This document shows, in pieces, positions 1 to 6,098 of a DNA stretch of 23,377 nucleotides. The DNA comes from JACPNA01 sp964429715 (GTDB lineage: Archaea > Nanobdellota > Nanobdellia > Woesearchaeales > GW2011-AR9): NCBI GenBank assembly GCA_964429715.1, contig CAYSCV010000010.1, forward strand, positions 1-23,377, read 5' to 3'. The notes beneath the pieces were generated by a model. The model did no database searches. It saw nothing but the letters and a program-made list of their open reading frames with translations, and was not told the DNA's origin. Numbering within the stretch: the first letter of the stretch is position 1; every line of letters starts with the position of its first letter. A program made the position numbers and the translations under genes.

Positions 1-20
1 AGTTCGGAGCAGGCCGTTGC
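1..20 (-). repeat. Partial, diverged relative of the 74-bp tRNA-like unit, cut by the window edge
   Basis: Read on the minus strand, this edge segment starts GCAACGG and continues to CCGAACT. It aligns with the start of the two complete units further in (GCACCGG ... CCGAACT) with a few substitutions and indels. The A/T-rich stretch 21-45 separates it from the first full unit. It could be the start of a third, older copy or of a different small RNA; the rest lies outside the window. Confidence 0.35.
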
Positions 21-45
21 TTTTTGATAAAGAAAGAAAGAAACT

Positions 46-193
46 GCACCGGCCGGTATCCTCACTTGTGAGTTCGGGAACCGTCCGGTGCTGTTCAATA
101 ACTAGAAAAAATAAAATGTGCACCGGCCGATATCCTCACTTGTGAGTTCGGGAACCGTCCGGTGCTGTTCAATAACTAGAAAAAATAAAATGT
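46..193 (-). repeat. Two tandem 74-bp units, each with a tRNA acceptor-like 7-bp stem
   Basis: Units 46-119 and 120-193 differ at one base only (G56 versus A130). Each has a 46-nt core (46-91 and 120-165) closed by GCACCGG/CCGGTGC, the same seven pairs as the acceptor stem of the adjacent tRNA-Gly, then an identical 28-nt A-rich spacer. Read on the tRNA strand, CCGA/TCGG stacks directly next to the 3' side of the terminal stem, as a T-stem does on an acceptor stem, and CTCA/TGAG can fold inside it. The G/A difference keeps this helix (A-U or G-U pair). The spacer becomes T-rich on the tRNA strand, so the units could also be strong intrinsic-terminator hairpins behind the tRNA, or deletion remnants of duplicated tRNA genes. 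The repeat structure is certain; the role is not known. Confidence 0.8.
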
Positions 194-331
194 GCACCGG
201 CCGGGACTTTCGAGACAGGTTTTACGACATCGAGGATGCTAACCAATTGGATTTTCTAAGCTAAACCTTTTCTTTCGAACCCGGATAGCCGGCTTGGAAG
301 GCCGGTGTACTAACCATTATACTACCGGTGC
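193..331 (-). tRNA. tRNA-Gly(UCC) interrupted by a 67-nt intron in the T-loop
   Basis: Decodes GGA glycine codons. Read on the minus strand from 331: acceptor GCACCGG, D-arm GTAT/GTAC, anticodon stem CCGGC/GCCGG with loop CTTCCAA (anticodon UCC), T-stem CCGGG/CCCGG and 3' acceptor CCGGTGC plus discriminator A at 193. No 3' CCA is encoded. The T-loop is interrupted after TTCGAA (274) and resumes with T (206); removing 273-207 restores the classical loop TTCGAAT and a 72-nt tRNA. The junctions fit an archaeal bulge-helix-bulge: central helix UUCG/CGAA with 3-nt bulges AAA and AGU. The intron would sit at 59/60, a known non-canonical archaeal site. Isotype is secure; the exact splice sites are inferred. 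Confidence 0.9.
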
Positions 332-355
332 ATTATTGAGAAAAATAAGGTGTTG

Positions 356-365
356 CTTTATAAAA
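356..365 (-). promoter_or_regulatory. TATA box of the tRNA-Gly gene
   Basis: The minus-strand sequence TTTTATAAAG lies about 29 nt before the first tRNA base (331), the usual archaeal TATA-to-start distance allowing a few leader bases. Confidence 0.6.
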
Positions 366-430
366 TTTGCTTTTTTACTTGTTCTAATTTGGTGTTTATG
401 TAATCCCATCTGTAATACGAAAACGTAATC

Positions 431-438
431 TTTTTAAA
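431..438 (+). promoter_or_regulatory. TATA box of the ZPR1-like gene
   Basis: TTTTTAAA is centred about 27 nt before the ATG at 462 and there is no Shine-Dalgarno sequence in front of that ATG, so the transcript is probably leaderless. Confidence 0.55.
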
Positions 439-461
439 TCATCGTTCTTTTTTAGGGTACT

Positions 462-992
462 ATGTCAGAAATCAAAGGAGAATTATGTCATTTTTGCGGG
501 GAAAAGAAGCTTATACTGCGAGAAGATGAAGTAGATGTGCCTTATTTTGGGCGAGTGTTTGTGTTTTCAATGGAGTGTGAGGCGTGTGGCTATCGTAAAG
601 GAGATATAGAGCCTGTTGAGAAGAAAGAACCCGCACGATATACAATTGAGGTTTCTACTGAGGAAGATATGAATATTCGTGTAGTGAAGTCAGGTGAAGC
701 AACGGTAAAGATTCCTCATATAATTACTATGGAGCCTGGGCCTGCATCTGAAGGGTATGTTACAAATATTGAAGGGTTACTTGAAAAAGTTAAAAAAATT
801 ATTGAGTCTTCAGTTGATAGCGGTGATGAAGATGATGCTGATGCTGATGATTCAGTACGAAAGAAAGCAAAAGTGATGATTAAAAAGTTAAATAATGTGT
901 TGTTAGGTCGTGATTCGTTAAAGATTATTATTGAGGATCAGACGGGACATAGTGCAATTATTTCGGATAAAGCACAGAAAGGAAAGTTGTAA
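462..992 (+). CDS. Archaeal ZPR1-family zinc-finger protein
   Basis: A 176-residue protein with one ZPR1-type zinc finger: C9xxC12 and C39xxC42 about 30 residues apart, with the family-typical segment around PYFG and ECEACGYRKGD. The middle (about 60-115) continues the ZPR1 beta-domain (MEPGPASEGYVTNIEGLL). A run of Asp/Glu (about 121-129) separates it from a helical, basic C-terminal part. Eukaryotic ZPR1 helps fold elongation factor eEF1A; the archaeal single-domain form is usually taken as a translation-linked zinc protein, but this is extrapolation. The start at 462 is supported by the TATA spacing. The methyltransferase-like gene follows after 58 nt on the same strand. Confidence 0.85.
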   Translation: MSEIKGELCHFCGEKKLILREDEVDVPYFGRVFVFSMECEACGYRKGDIEPVEKKEPARYTIEVSTEEDMNIRVVKSGEATVKIPHIITMEPGPASEGYVTNIEGLLEKVKKIIESSVDSGDEDDADADDSVRKKAKVMIKKLNNVLLGRDSLKIIIEDQTGHSAIISDKAQKGKL

Positions 993-1050
993 GTGGTTTT
1001 GGTTGTTAGTTTTAGAAAATGTGTGGTTTTTGAGGTTTTGGAGAGAATGT

Positions 1051-1716
1051 ATGGATTTGAACTTTGATAGTTTTAGTGATGAAGAGTTTAGGTCTACTGT
1101 ATCTTATATTGCCACAAATGAAACGGTTGAGGCGATAGTTGAGAGTTTATCTGTGAAGAGCGATGATATTATTTTAACAGTGTGTGGTTCGGGAGATATA
1201 CCTTTTGCTTTATTGGAGAAAGGGGCAAAGGTCATTGCTGTTGATGTTAGTGGAATACAAATCCAATATGCTGAATGGCGAATGAAAAAATTAGAAAGCG
1301 GTGATGTTGATACTTTTTTTAGATTTATTGATTCTGGTCGGGGTGAAAAAAATACGCTGAATCGTGATTATTTTTCTTTAGATGATAGACTTACAAGAAT
1401 TAAAGAGTATGCACCTAAAATTGAATTTTTAAAAAGTAATGTTTTTCGTACAACTACAAATGATCTTTTTTTCAATAAAATATATCTTTCAAATACGTTA
1501 GGATTTGGTGATAATTCTTGTGATTTAGCGGGTGTTGCGTCATGTCTTGTTTCTGGCGGGTTGTTGTATATCACGCAGGATCGTTTTTATAATGGGTCTA
1601 GGTTTTTTGATTTGCCTGCAGGATTAGTTGATGATTCTGAACAGACGGCGGTGGCGCGGGAGTATGAGAAATTTTGGGTGAATCCGGGGCCGAGTGTGCT
1701 GCGAAAAGAGAAGTAA
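1051..1716 (+). CDS. Class I SAM-dependent transferase, DUF3419/BtaA-like
   Basis: A 221-residue protein with a Rossmann-type SAM site: ILTVCGSGDIPFALL (motif I, the Gly-rich loop) followed by VIAVDVSGIQIQYAEWRMKK (motif II with the acidic Asp). The spacing and the later segment KIYLSNTLGFG resemble the DUF3419/BtaA group, which moves the 3-amino-3-carboxypropyl group of SAM onto lipids, but the match is distant and a plain methyltransferase is equally possible. The reading frame is open from 931, but I place the start at ATG 1051 because GGAG (1039-1042) lies 8 nt upstream, whereas an upstream start would overlap the ZPR1 gene and add a non-conserved Trp/Phe-rich stretch. It ends 11 nt from the convergent zinc-ribbon gene. 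Confidence 0.7.
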   Translation: MDLNFDSFSDEEFRSTVSYIATNETVEAIVESLSVKSDDIILTVCGSGDIPFALLEKGAKVIAVDVSGIQIQYAEWRMKKLESGDVDTFFRFIDSGRGEKNTLNRDYFSLDDRLTRIKEYAPKIEFLKSNVFRTTTNDLFFNKIYLSNTLGFGDNSCDLAGVASCLVSGGLLYITQDRFYNGSRFFDLPAGLVDDSEQTAVAREYEKFWVNPGPSVLRKEK

Positions 1717-1727
1717 TCTTTTTTTGT
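1717..1727. terminator. T-rich gap between convergent genes
   Basis: The only space between the converging stop codons at 1716 and 1728 is an 11-nt stretch rich in T on the plus strand. It suits archaeal T-tract termination of the plus-strand gene; minus-strand transcripts must end inside the opposite gene. Confidence 0.35.
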
Positions 1728-2120
1728 TTAGGGCATGTCATCAACGCCACTTTGTTTCTTAAATGCCTGCGGTAAATCAATCATATATTTTCCTTCGTCA
1801 AGTTTGATGATTAAAGGGTCTTTTTTGAATAAATGAACAAGGTCGAGTTCGTATTTTCCTGGTTGTAATACACGGATGGATTCAAGATCAAGGACGACGG
1901 GGTTGTCAAGTTCTTCTTTGACGTGAAGGATTTCTTTGACGTCATGTTCAATTTGTTGTTTTTCTTCTTCGGTGAAGTTTGTGAGAAGGTCTTTAGAAGT
2001 TTGATCTAGCTGCTGTTTTTTGATATAAAAAAATAATTTTGCACCGCAGTTGCAGCCTTTAATAATCTGTTGAGAGCCGTCTTCGAAGAATTTGTTGCAA
2101 CGAACGCATTGGTGGGGCAT
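1728..2120 (-). CDS. Archaeal Zn-ribbon protein (DUF2072 type)
   Basis: A 130-residue protein. A zinc ribbon at the N-terminus has C5xxC8 and C23xC25 (MPHQCVRC, KGCNCG), followed by FFYIKK, as in the archaeal-only DUF2072 proteins (COG3364). A charged helical linker (about 40-70) leads to a short beta-rich C-terminal part (LDLESIRVLQPGKYELDL) also present in family members. The biochemical role is unknown. It is the last gene of a minus-strand set with DUF2073 and an Era-like GTPase; the same three families occur together in many archaea, which points to a shared, probably RNA- or ribosome-linked, function (inference). Confidence 0.75.
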   Translation of the reverse strand: MPHQCVRCNKFFEDGSQQIIKGCNCGAKLFFYIKKQQLDQTSKDLLTNFTEEEKQQIEHDVKEILHVKEELDNPVVLDLESIRVLQPGKYELDLVHLFKKDPLIIKLDEGKYMIDLPQAFKKQSGVDDMP

Positions 2121-2171
2121 GGTTTATGTTTTTTTTTTAATAGGTTTGTTGCTAATTATTTTTTAATTTTT

Positions 2172-2576
2172 TTAACGAGATTTTTTTCCGTGAAGTCTTG
2201 CGTTAATGGACATTTCTTTAGTAAATAATTCGATTTTATCAGGGTTTTTTTCAATCTTTTTGACAATGGAGGCTGGGCCGATAATCGTTAGGCCTAAGCG
2301 ATCGCCTAATAACATATTTGCAAATACGCTTTTCATTTTTTGCTGCCAATCTTGGGTGTTTTTGTCTGGGTAGATAACACTTAGTTCTATGCCTTTAAAT
2401 TTTGGGCCGATTTCTTCCATGGTGATCTCAATTAAATCGCCTTCTTCTTCTTTGGTTAAGCGTCCTTCCATGATGACGATGCGGTTGTCTTTGACAATAT
2501 TAAGAAGTTTGTTAATGCGTTTTGCAGAGGTCAAGCTTTCGATGTCTTGATAGGGAATAAATTGAAATGTTACCAT
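2172..2576 (-). CDS. DUF2073 family protein
   Basis: A 134-residue protein matching the archaeal DUF2073 family (COG3365): MVTFQFIPYQDIE start, the central MEGRLTKEEEGDLIEITME and the C-terminal LLGDRLGLTIIGPASIVKKIEKNPDKIEL, a pattern that looks like a small alpha/beta nucleic-acid-binding fold. No enzyme motif is visible. It lies between the GTPase (184 nt upstream) and the Zn-ribbon gene (51 nt downstream), all on the minus strand, the standard archaeal neighbourhood. I expect it to work with the GTPase; no direct function is established. Confidence 0.75.
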   Translation of the reverse strand: MVTFQFIPYQDIESLTSAKRINKLLNIVKDNRIVIMEGRLTKEEEGDLIEITMEEIGPKFKGIELSVIYPDKNTQDWQQKMKSVFANMLLGDRLGLTIIGPASIVKKIEKNPDKIELFTKEMSINARLHGKKSR

Positions 2577-2760
2577 TCTGTCTGCCTCTTTTTAATTCTG
2601 ATTATTCTGATACACGTTTTATTTCTATTAGGTTTTTCTGTGCCTTTATTTTACTTTCGTTTTTATCGTTTGTATTGTGTCTGTTTGGTTCTTTATATTT
2701 TGTTATTCATTTTTTGTTAATTATGTTGTTATTTATTTTTGATTAGATGTGTCCAAGTAT

Positions 2761-3399
2761 TTATTTTACCAGTTTGAAGATTTGTTCATAAAATTCTTCG
2801 ACGTTTTTGCCATATTTGGCGGAAATACCGATGACAGGATATTGGGGGAAAGCGGCTTTAATGAGGTCGATATTGGCTTTTCGTAGATCAACTTTATTTG
2901 CAGCAATGATGACTGGGATATTTCGGGCTTGCAAGTTGCCAATAATAGTAATGTTGACTTGGGAGTAGGGGTCAATGGTAGCGTCTAAGACGACAACGAC
3001 AGAATCCATGTTGTCAAGCCATTTAATGGAATCAATCACACCTTTGGTGGCTTCTTTAGCACGTTTTTTTGCTTCTAATTTGTTGAGACCTTTTCTGAGA
3101 AATTCCTCATAGTCAATTTTAGTGGCAATGCCAGGGGTGTCGACTAGAGAGAAAGTTAATTCTTTACCTTTTTTGTTTTTGATGGTTACTTGTTCTTTGA
3201 TGATGACTTCTCTGGTTTCGTGGGCAATATGAGAAACAGAGGACATTTCTTCGTTGAGCCAATCGACACAGATACGGTTAGCTAAAGTAGATTTTCCACC
3301 ATTGGGTGGGCCGTATAATCCTAATTTTACATGGCTTTTTTTACTAAACGGGTTTGAAGTTAATTTCTTAAAAAATGATTTGAGTAATGATGTTACCAT
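2761..3399 (-). CDS. Era/TrmE-like small GTPase of the DUF2073 cluster
   Basis: A 212-residue TRAFAC-class GTPase with all GTP-binding motifs: G1 GPPNGGKST (30-38), a G2 Thr-rich segment near HETREV (60-65), G3 DTPG (87-90), G4 NKVD (168-171) and G5 SAK (193-195). The protein is little more than the G domain; there is no KH domain as in bacterial Era, only an N-terminal basic helix (SLLKSFFKKLTS). A partner protein such as DUF2073 may supply RNA binding (inference). First gene of the minus-strand GTPase-DUF2073-DUF2072 set. No clear TATA box at leaderless distance, so it probably has a 5' leader. Confidence 0.85.
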   Translation of the reverse strand: MVTSLLKSFFKKLTSNPFSKKSHVKLGLYGPPNGGKSTLANRICVDWLNEEMSSVSHIAHETREVIIKEQVTIKNKKGKELTFSLVDTPGIATKIDYEEFLRKGLNKLEAKKRAKEATKGVIDSIKWLDNMDSVVVVLDATIDPYSQVNITIIGNLQARNIPVIIAANKVDLRKANIDLIKAAFPQYPVIGISAKYGKNVEEFYEQIFKLVK

Positions 3400-3510
3400 A
3401 TAATTCTACACCGCTTTTGGTGAGTGAGGAAGAGTTTGAGGAGTTCTTAAAGCTTTTGGTGGTGGAGTAATATGGTTCGGGGTAAATTTTTCAGATTGAA
3501 TACGATAGAA

Positions 3511-3520
3511 TAATTTATAA
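3511..3520 (+). promoter_or_regulatory. TATA box for the 3543 gene
   Basis: TAATTTATAA ends 22 nt before ATG 3543, giving a leaderless transcript; no Shine-Dalgarno sequence is present. Confidence 0.65.
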
Positions 3521-3542
3521 GTTGTGAAAGAATTATTTTGGT

Positions 3543-4055
3543 ATGGTTGAGAGAACATTGGTTGTTGATCATTTAAAGTTAGGGTACGAAGGGTTGTTTA
3601 AAGCGTCAGAAGTGTATAATGTTATTTCTTCTTTTTTTTATGAGAAAGGGTGGGATTGGTTTGAGAAGATGAATCAGGAGTTAGTGACGCCAACGGGCAA
3701 GCAGATAAAGATTGTGTTAGAACCATGGAAGAGTTCGAGTGATTATTATAAGATTTCGATGCGGATTAAGTTGAATATGATTGATGTGCGAGAAGTGGAA
3801 GTAGAGCATGAAGGGCAGAAGTTGAGGCTTAATCATGGCGTGATACGAATGACGTTTGATGGGTATGTGGTTAGTGATCGAAAAGATAAGTGGACAAAAG
3901 AGCCATTTTTTTGGTTCCTAAGCTATGTGATTGAAAAATATTTATTTCGGCAGCATTATGAGAAGTTTGAGACGTGGATCAAGAGTGATGTGGATGATTT
4001 ACATCAGAAGTTAAAGACTTATTTAAATGTATACAAATATGGAAATCAGAATTAA
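3543..4055 (+). CDS. Uncharacterised protein, paralogue of the next gene
   Basis: A 170-residue soluble protein of no family I recognise. It aligns along its length with the product of the following gene: LGYEGLFKA/LKYKGIFRA near the start, then ELVTPTGK/ELVTDAGR, LEPWK/LRPFK, a basic beta-rich middle (MRIKLNMIDVREVEV), FDGYVVSDRKDKW/FDAWILSDYQHRW and VIEKYLF/VINKYLY. There are no transmembrane segments, signal peptide or catalytic motifs that I can name; the alternating hydrophobic pattern suggests an alpha+beta fold with mixed aromatic surfaces. It starts at the ATG placed 22 nt after a TATA box. Real gene with high confidence, function unknown. Confidence 0.8.
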   Translation: MVERTLVVDHLKLGYEGLFKASEVYNVISSFFYEKGWDWFEKMNQELVTPTGKQIKIVLEPWKSSSDYYKISMRIKLNMIDVREVEVEHEGQKLRLNHGVIRMTFDGYVVSDRKDKWTKEPFFWFLSYVIEKYLFRQHYEKFETWIKSDVDDLHQKLKTYLNVYKYGNQN

Positions 4056-4105
4056 TTAATAGTAAATCTTGTTAATTATGGGACATTTGCGAGATTTGCT
4101 AGAAT

Positions 4106-4149
4106 AGTACAGTGCCTATTGAAAAGTTCCATTATTTGTGCACTGGACT
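4106..4149. promoter_or_regulatory. Inverted repeat ahead of the 4176 gene, candidate operator
   Basis: AGTACAGTGC (4106-4115) and GCACTGGACT (4140-4149) are inverted copies matching at 9 of 10 positions, 24 nt apart. The right arm ends in the TATA box CTATAAG (4148-4154), so a protein bound here would block the promoter. The TATA box sits about 25 nt before ATG 4176 (leaderless gene). The nearby double Lrp-type regulator is a possible binder, but this is only a guess. Confidence 0.45.
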
Positions 4150-4175
4150 ATAAGAATGATTAATGGAGAAACTTT

Positions 4176-4781
4176 ATGGTTGATGTTGATTTATATTATG
4201 AAAAGAATTTAGTGATTAATAATCGGGAGTTGAAGTATAAAGGAATCTTTCGTGCAGATGAGTTATTTCATAAAATTAATTTGTTGCTTGAGGAGTTAGG
4301 GTATACGAAACGGGAGAAGAAAACGGAGGAGTTAGTGACGGATGCGGGTCGGAAGACGTATATTGAGTTGCGGCCGTTTAAAGAGAAGACAAATTATGTT
4401 ATTTTGATGATCAAGATGCGGATTACGTTAGATCATGTGACGGAGACGTTGGAGGAAGTGCATGGGGTGAGAAAGAAGTTTCAACAAGGGGATGTGGATA
4501 TTTATTTTGATGCGTGGATATTAAGTGATTATCAACATCGGTGGGGGATGAAGCCGGTGGTTTTTTTCTTAAAAGGGGTTATCAATAAGTATTTGTATAC
4601 ATGGCCATTGGAAGCAGGATTTAAGAGTGAGATTGGAACGGACACGGCGCGGTTATTTTCGGGGTTGAAAGCGTTGTTTGCATCGTATAAAGTGGAGGCG
4701 GGTAAATATGTGCCGGAGTCGGAGATTAAGCAGCAAGTGGAAGAAGAGATTATGAAAGAAATTAATGAGGGGGCGGAGTAG
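4176..4781 (+). CDS. Uncharacterised protein, paralogue of the previous gene
   Basis: A 201-residue protein sharing blocks with the 170-residue neighbour upstream: LKYKGIFRADELF, EELVTDAGRKTYIELRPFK, YFDAWILSDYQHRWGMKPVVFFLKGVINKYLY. It is longer by a C-terminal acidic tail (about 170-201, ending in KQQVEEEIMKEINEGAE). The region VVFFLKGVINKYLY is hydrophobic but too short and charged for a membrane span. The gene has its own leaderless promoter, so the two copies can be expressed separately. Family and function unknown; tandem duplication with divergence is the most direct reading. Confidence 0.8.
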   Translation: MVDVDLYYEKNLVINNRELKYKGIFRADELFHKINLLLEELGYTKREKKTEELVTDAGRKTYIELRPFKEKTNYVILMIKMRITLDHVTETLEEVHGVRKKFQQGDVDIYFDAWILSDYQHRWGMKPVVFFLKGVINKYLYTWPLEAGFKSEIGTDTARLFSGLKALFASYKVEAGKYVPESEIKQQVEEEIMKEINEGAE

Positions 4782-4796
4782 GGTTATGTTAGGTTT

Positions 4797-4843
4797 ATAG
4801 TAAATGTGTTAAATAATCGTACATTTATACACACATTTACTAT
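4797..4843. terminator. Perfect 13-bp inverted repeat between convergent genes
   Basis: ATAGTAAATGTGT (4797-4809) pairs exactly with 4831-4843, around a 21-nt loop. It lies 15 nt after the stop of the paralogue pair and can act as an RNA hairpin at the 3' end. The start of its arm resembles that of the next inverted repeat (AGTAAxTGTG). Confidence 0.6.
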
Positions 4844-4845
4844 TC

Positions 4846-4886
4846 AGTAACTGTGAACAAATGTTCGAAAATAATTCACAGTTACT
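4846..4886. terminator. Perfect 12-bp inverted repeat directly after the first
   Basis: AGTAACTGTGAA (4846-4857) pairs exactly with 4875-4886 around a 17-nt loop that holds ATGTTCG, so GAAC/GTTC can form a rival inner pair. No poly-T follows immediately. Its position facing the end of the Lrp-type gene suggests that each of the two hairpins may serve one of the converging transcripts. Confidence 0.6.
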
Positions 4887-4972
4887 ATAATTCTTGTTTG
4901 ATGTGTTTTTACGTCATTTAGGCTATGCGCAGAGTAGGAAGTAGACTATTTACTTTTTGAATCATTATTTCT

Positions 4973-6001
4973 CTATCTTTTCTTCTCCTCTACAATCATC
5001 GACTCTGCCATGAATTGATATTTGGTTTCTTTGAATGCAAATAGGATTTCGTAGGTTTTGATTAAGTTTTGGAATGTATCTTTAATAGTATTGATGAGGT
5101 CGTGGAATTCGTCAAGGTTTTTTGTTATGGCGTAGATGAGGTAGTTGTAGTGGCCAAAGGTTTTGGTGGCCCAGAGAATTGAGGAATGAGTTTTGAGGAA
5201 TTGTTCGAATTTGGCGGTTTCTTGGAGGTTGGAGTTGATTTTAATGAGGATGGAGTTGATGGAGAGTTCAAGCACGGCGTAGTTGATGACGGGACGGTAT
5301 TGGATAATGTATTTTTGCGCTTCGAGTTGTTTGATGTGTTGCGCTATCGTATCTTTGGAGACGTTTAATTGAGATGCGAGAGTGATGTTTGAGATATTTG
5401 CGTTATTGGAGAGTGCATAGAGGAGTTTGAGATCAAGGGGTTGCAGTGAGGTTGAGGTGATTTTTTTAGGTGGTTGTGATTGTTCTTCCATTTTGCTTTT
5501 TGAAAATTCTTTTTGTTTGGGAAAGTAGGAGGGGGGAAGCACTTCGCTGCGAAGAGTTGAGAGAAGAATAAGAACGGTGTCATTACGGATGGTGATGTTT
5601 TGGGTGAGGGTTTGAAAGTAGTTGAGGAATTCTTCGGCGTGTTTGGCAATGATTGAGATTTCAAGGTTATATTTGCCGCTGTATTGGATGATAGCGTTGA
5701 CGTAGGGGGCTTGGAGGGATCTTGTGATGAGTAATTGTTCTTGGTCTGGTGAATGTAATTCAAGAAAGATATGGTAGGAGCGGTAATTGAGTTGAGGGAT
5801 GTTAATAATGGTACGTGAGCCGATAATAAGATTATTATGTTGGAGTTGTTTTATTCTGTATTCTACTGACTGCCTGCTGAGAAGTGTGGATTTTGCTATT
5901 TGCGATAAGGGTTGTCTGACGTTTGAAATGAGCTCTTTTAAGATACGCCAGTCTTTTTGGTCCAAGGCGATTTTAGGACTTTTTTGGGCTAATACTCTCA
6001 T
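4973..6001 (-). CDS. Double Lrp/AsnC-type transcription regulator
   Basis: A 342-residue protein made of two complete Lrp/AsnC units in tandem. Unit 1: winged HTH at about 14-62 (LDQKDWRILKELISN, then SRQSVEYRIKQLQHNNLI) and a RAM-like alpha/beta domain at about 70-150. Unit 2: HTH at about 187-237 (LDLKLLYALSNNANI, VSKDTIAQHIKQLEAQKYI) and RAM-like domain to about 320. A polar linker rich in K/Q/S (about 160-185) joins them. Classical Lrp regulators are single units that dimerise; here one chain may make an internal dimer and bind an asymmetric operator. Effector unknown. The TATA box GTATATAAA (6025-6033, minus strand) is about 25 nt from the start, so the gene is leaderless. Confidence 0.85.
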   Translation of the reverse strand: MRVLAQKSPKIALDQKDWRILKELISNVRQPLSQIAKSTLLSRQSVEYRIKQLQHNNLIIGSRTIINIPQLNYRSYHIFLELHSPDQEQLLITRSLQAPYVNAIIQYSGKYNLEISIIAKHAEEFLNYFQTLTQNITIRNDTVLILLSTLRSEVLPPSYFPKQKEFSKSKMEEQSQPPKKITSTSLQPLDLKLLYALSNNANISNITLASQLNVSKDTIAQHIKQLEAQKYIIQYRPVINYAVLELSINSILIKINSNLQETAKFEQFLKTHSSILWATKTFGHYNYLIYAITKNLDEFHDLINTIKDTFQNLIKTYEILFAFKETKYQFMAESMIVEEKKR

Positions 6002-6024
6002 ATTTTGGTAAAAAAGATTGTTTT

Positions 6025-6033
6025 GTATATAAA
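6025..6033 (-). promoter_or_regulatory. TATA box of the double Lrp-type gene
   Basis: The minus-strand TTTATATAC is 24 to 32 nt ahead of the start codon at 6001, consistent with leaderless transcription. Confidence 0.6.
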
Positions 6034-6067
6034 TGTTATGTTTTTTTCGTATTCTTGTGGGTTTTTG

Positions 6068-6076
6068 TTTTATATA
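6068..6076 (+). promoter_or_regulatory. TATA box of the small ORF / metallo-hydrolase transcript
   Basis: TTTATATAG is centred about 27 nt before ATG 6099. This places the transcript start on the small ORF rather than on the downstream hydrolase gene, which instead has a Shine-Dalgarno sequence. Confidence 0.6.
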
Positions 6077-6098
6077 GTTCTGATGCTTTAGGTATTTT

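Noticed and set aside
46..193. Tandem repeats as a CRISPR array
   Set aside because: There are only two copies, the full 74 bp is repeated including the spacer, and no cas genes are present.
46..331. Integrated element using the tRNA-Gly 3' end as attachment site
   Set aside because: The acceptor sequence is repeated, but no integrase gene lies in the window and the copies are spaced regularly at 74 bp with both stem arms, which does not fit att duplication.
931..1050. N-terminal extension of the SAM-dependent enzyme from ATG 931
   Set aside because: It would overlap the ZPR1-like gene by 62 nt and add an unusual Trp/Phe-rich stretch, while ATG 1051 has a Shine-Dalgarno sequence.
2577..2760. 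Search for a gene or RNA between the GTPase and DUF2073 genes
   Set aside because: Only A/T-rich sequence with short T-runs; no frame, stem or promoter strong enough to report.
3387..3470. 27-codon ORF (MMLPYNSTPLL...) upstream of the 3543 gene
   Set aside because: It overlaps the start of the GTPase gene on the other strand, lacks a TATA box or ribosome site at proper distance, and has no coupling to the next gene. Probably chance.
5365..5763. 132-codon minus-strand ORF in another frame of the Lrp-type gene
   Set aside because: Low-complexity Pro/Ser/Asn/Lys product fully inside the well-recognised regulator gene.
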